A stretch of 44,601 nt of DNA from Paenibacillus sp. Marseille-Q4541 (GTDB lineage Bacteria; Bacillota; Bacilli; Paenibacillales; Paenibacillaceae), in the NCBI RefSeq assembly GCF_018310695.1, contig NZ_JAGXCY010000036.1:1-44601 (forward strand). The letters are read 5' to 3'. The translations under genes were made by a program, and so were the position numbers. The notes below the pieces were generated by a model. It did not search any database and was not told the DNA's origin. It was given only the letters and a program-made list of their open reading frames with translations. Shown piece after piece: positions 42,175 to 44,601 of this stretch; positions within the stretch are counted from its first letter, which is position 1, and each line of letters starts with the position of its first letter.

Positions 42175-43019
42175 TGTAGTTCCCTCCCGGTCATTTGTAC
42201 GAAAATATCACCTAATGTTGGTTCATTGGAATGAATCGATAACAACTTGCCTGCTTGAATCCACCTTGCGATCCGTCCGGCGGACTCTTCATTTTGCTGA
42301 AGTACCATTTTACCTTCATCCTTAACCGTAACTGTCATCGAATCATCAGAATGCTGCAGACGAAGCTGCTGTGGTGTATCCATGGCCTTAATGACCCCCT
42401 CATGTATAAAAGCAATCCGATCACACAGGCTCTCTGCTTCAGCCATGTTATGTGTTGTTAGGAAGATCGTTGTTCCCTCCTGGTTCAGCTTGCGAAGTCC
42501 CTCATGGATATGAAGTGTATTCACAGGGTCGAGCGCAGAAGTCGGTTCATCCAGAAATAGCAGATCAGGTTTATGTAAAATGGCTCTTGCGAGCATAACG
42601 CGTTGTTTCATCCCTTTGGATAATTTCTTCACTAACGTATTACGGTCGTTCGCAAGATTCACTTCCTCTAGTACCTCGGCAATTCGTTTTTTGTCTACAT
42701 CATATAAGTTGCAGAACAGCTCTAAGTTATCCTGAATAGTAAGCCTCTCATAGAGAGCACTGTTATCCGTCAAAATGCCAATCCGGCGTTTGTGGTCTGC
42801 ATCATTCATCTTTCTGATTTCCTGTCCGAACACATTCACCGTTCCTCCCGTTGCCAGCAGCTGAGAGGTGAGAACTTTCACCGTCGTTGTTTTTCCCGAT
42901 CCGCTTGGTCCGAGGAACCCGAAGATTTCACCTGTTTTAATTGTAAAATTGATATTGTCGAGCGCTCGTTTATTACTGAATACTTTGACCAGCCCGTTCA
43001 CTTCGATAATCGTTTCCAC
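42171..43019 (-). CDS. ABC transporter ATP-binding protein (exporter type)
   Basis: ATPase of 282 aa. Walker A is GPSGSGKTT (37-45), the signature LSKGMKQRVMLARAI (about 135-149) and Walker B LLFLDEPTSALD (about 155-166). The switch His is in LTTHNMAEAE. A C-terminal accessory region of about 65 residues follows, as in DrrA-type exporters. The start is GTG with AAAGGGATGATG upstream. It overlaps the permease gene. Its promoter has a perfect TATAAT but a poor -35, and direct repeats lie upstream, so it appears to need an activator. Confidence 0.92.
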   Translation of the reverse strand: METIIEVNGLVKVFSNKRALDNINFTIKTGEIFGFLGPSGSGKTTTVKVLTSQLLATGGTVNVFGQEIRKMNDADHKRRIGILTDNSALYERLTIQDNLELFCNLYDVDKKRIAEVLEEVNLANDRNTLVKKLSKGMKQRVMLARAILHKPDLLFLDEPTSALDPVNTLHIHEGLRKLNQEGTTIFLTTHNMAEAESLCDRIAFIHEGVIKAMDTPQQLRLQHSDDSMTVTVKDEGKMVLQQNEESAGRIARWIQAGKLLSIHSNEPTLGDIFVQMTGRELQ

Positions 43020-43089
43020 TTGTCATCATCCCTTTCGTTTGGCGTATCGCTTTGATATCCTCATGTTACGAGAACCCGCGCCACACCGC

Positions 43090-43095
43090 ATTATA
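43090..43095 (-). promoter_or_regulatory. -10 element of the ABC exporter promoter
   Basis: TATAAT on the minus strand, about 70 nt before the GTG. The hexamer 17 bp upstream is a poor -35, in keeping with activator dependence. Confidence 0.5.
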
Positions 43096-43143
43096 TAAGG
43101 GATGAAAGGAGGATACACAGGGGTGAAACCTGCATATGAAGAC

Positions 43144-43217
43144 CTGAATGGAGCATAACATCTAGCTCCATATTAGCTATTTTGGGCTGAATGGAGTAAT
43201 AGCAGAGCTGAGTGGAA
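43144..43217. promoter_or_regulatory. LytTR-type direct repeats upstream of the ABC exporter
   Basis: CTGAATGGAG occurs at 43144 and again exactly at 43187, and CTGAGTGGAA at 43208. The last two are 21 bp apart and the first two 43 bp. A weak fourth copy (GTGAAACC, TGAA at 43124) is 21 bp from the first. On the minus strand the cores read CTCCATTCAG and TTCCACTCAG, resembling the CCACTCA core at cstA. Confidence 0.6.
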
Positions 43218-43240
43218 CATGACTCTATTGCCGCTATAGA

Positions 43241-44488
43241 TCATATTCCTAAAATTTGTTTCAGCTCATCGTATTTTCCTTTGGATAAAGGAATCGAGCT
43301 TTTCTGAGCATCCTCCAAAATAAGACTGTAGCTGTTTCGGGTCCAAGTAATCACTTCCCGCACCTTCTGTAAATTGACCAGATAAGACCGATGGCAACGA
43401 AAGAAGCCGAACGGCTTGAGCTTTTCCTCCAGTACAGCAAGAGAGAAAGAGCACGGGTAGGTCCCTTGTAGAACATGTAGGTTGGCCACCCCTTCTTGGC
43501 TTTCGATATAATCAACTTCTGTCGGATCAAATAGAATGAGCTTATCCCCTACTTTGGCCGGTATTTTCTCCAAACGAACGGGTTGAACGAAGACTTCAGC
43601 TTGAGCTTGTTCCTCGGCTTTCGTATTTTTCTTCGCTGATAGCCCTTCTGCTTCTACTTCTTCCATTGTATTTTTTTCTATTATTTTATAATCTGGATTG
43701 GCTTCTTCTCCTGAATCCACCGTATCTTTATTCTCGGTTACAACTTCACTTGCTGTTATGTATGTATCGACATCGACTTGCTCTGCAGTGGTAAGGATAA
43801 GTTCATCTACTATAGCAGGGGCTGGGACTTCTATTTCCGGAACTTCAGGAGACGTATCCAACTTTTTAAACCCGGAATGACTATATAGATATACCTCACT
43901 CGTCATAGATACTGCCTGCTCTAACACCATGGTCGTGATAAGTATGGACTTCCCTTCTTCAATCAGTACCGGAATCAGATTATGCAAAATATAGCTGGTT
44001 TCGAGGTCTATATTTTGTTCCGGATCTTCCAGTAGCAACAGCTTCGGATCATGGACCAGTGCTTTAGCAATAAGGAGCCTTCTCCTCTCCGACGAAGATA
44101 ACTTACTAATCAGGGTGTTTTCCTTTTCGGATAGCCCCAATCTTCGCAGCAGGGTGTAGATGTCCGCCTTCACCTCGTAAAGCTTAGCGTGAAACCGAAG
44201 AAACTCTCCTATTTTAAGCCGGTCGTAGACTCCTTCCGTAAGTAGCTGTATCCCGATCCTTTTTCTAATCGTTTCTTGCGAAGTTGTACTGACGTTTTGT
44301 CCATCGATCAGAATGATACCATCCGATACTGAAGTTCGGCCCATGATGGCCTCTAAAAGTTGTCCACCTAACTCATGATTACACTGAATAGCAATACACT
44401 GACCTTTTACAACCTCAAGATCAATATAGGGAATAAGCACGCTGCTGCCTGCATTTTTTCGAACTTGCCTAATCTGTAACAAACCCAC
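43241..44488 (-). CDS. degenerate ABC ATPase fused to a LytTR DNA-binding domain
   Basis: A 415-aa regulator built from an ABC ATPase-like half (about 1-210), a long acidic low-complexity linker (about 215-310, rich in Glu, Val, Ala) and a LytTR domain (about 315-415: GFFRCHRSYLVN, WTRNSYSLIL, SIPLSKGKYDE). The ABC half is degraded. The Walker A position reads QCNHELGGQLL with no Lys. The signature is LSSSERRRLL. Walker B LLLLEDPEQ keeps its acids. The switch His is absent (ITTMVLEQ). It therefore probably cannot hydrolyse ATP and may bind the exporter ATPase or permease as a sensor. Start is GTG with GGGGGAG 7 nt upstream. It is encoded just upstream of the exporter operon and is the obvious candidate to bind the repeats between them. 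Confidence 0.85.
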   Translation of the reverse strand: MGLLQIRQVRKNAGSSVLIPYIDLEVVKGQCIAIQCNHELGGQLLEAIMGRTSVSDGIILIDGQNVSTTSQETIRKRIGIQLLTEGVYDRLKIGEFLRFHAKLYEVKADIYTLLRRLGLSEKENTLISKLSSSERRRLLIAKALVHDPKLLLLEDPEQNIDLETSYILHNLIPVLIEEGKSILITTMVLEQAVSMTSEVYLYSHSGFKKLDTSPEVPEIEVPAPAIVDELILTTAEQVDVDTYITASEVVTENKDTVDSGEEANPDYKIIEKNTMEEVEAEGLSAKKNTKAEEQAQAEVFVQPVRLEKIPAKVGDKLILFDPTEVDYIESQEGVANLHVLQGTYPCSFSLAVLEEKLKPFGFFRCHRSYLVNLQKVREVITWTRNSYSLILEDAQKSSIPLSKGKYDELKQILGI

Positions 44489-44601
44489 TATGTATCTCCC
44501 CCTGAAATATATATAAAAACATGATTATTCTACATTTTTAACTTTATTTTACTATAACTTGGAATTGTTATTTTGTTTTTTAGCTATTTCCCGAGAAATA
44601 A

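Noticed and set aside
42171..43019. ABC exporter ATPase as the missing ATPase of the SsuC-type permeases
   Set aside because: Its C-terminal region and overlap with an ABC-2 permease place it in an exporter, not with SsuC-type importers.

Overview
The window looks like chromosome of a Paenibacillus-type Gram-positive (Firmicutes). Base composition is moderately low GC, ribosome-binding sites are strong GGAGG types, GTG and TTG starts are frequent, CcpA cre boxes and U-tailed hairpin terminators are present, and AraC-type membrane regulators sit beside glycosidases. No rRNA, tRNA, CRISPR array, insertion sequence or prophage gene was recognised. The assignment comes from gene style, not from a search.

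Layout. (1) About 0.3-1.8 kb: a TetR regulator and a metallo-beta-lactamase-fold hydrolase overlap by 4 nt, and the promoter carries three copies of a 13-bp palindrome. (2) About 2-5.8 kb: a SMI1/KNR4-like protein, a type I pullulanase with a cre box in its promoter, and a small LpdD-like protein. (3) About 5.9-11.8 kb: a minus-strand operon of two SsuC-type permeases, an SsuA/TauA-type lipoprotein, an AprA/fumarate-reductase-like flavoprotein, a two-cluster ferredoxin and a nitroreductase. It has no ABC ATPase, and two terminator-like hairpins stand in its leader. (4) About 11.8-30 kb: a glycan-degradation region with GH38 and GH3 (overlapping genes), an AraC-type transmembrane regulator, GH29, a DJ-1-like protein, a beta-hydroxyacid dehydrogenase, an AraC-GH39 fusion, an MFS transporter and a second GH3. 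(5) About 30-31.5 kb: uridine kinase and a small membrane protein.

(6) About 31.5-40 kb: two complete LytS/LytTR two-component systems, each next to a carboxylate-type transporter. The first lies beside a CstA/BtsT-family carrier whose reading frame breaks at an A AAA AAG heptamer. The second lies beside an OFA-family MFS carrier. Both transporter promoters carry direct repeats with a 21-bp period that resemble the operators I recall for E. coli BtsR (upstream of btsT/yjiY) and YpdB (upstream of yhjX). The block therefore looks like a Gram-positive, side-by-side version of the E. coli pyruvate-sensing BtsSR and YpdAB network. (7) About 40.3-44.5 kb: a GlsB-type membrane protein, pyroglutamyl peptidase, an ABC-2 exporter pair, and a degenerate ABC-ATPase fused to a LytTR DNA-binding domain. 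A third set of 21-bp-period repeats lies between this fusion and the exporter.

The main observations are the three LytTR regulator-transporter-operator modules within 11 kb, the frame break in the CstA gene, the ABC-LytTR fusion, the ATPase-less transporter/AprBA-like operon with a double-hairpin leader, and the AraC-GH39 fusion whose best start is CTG.
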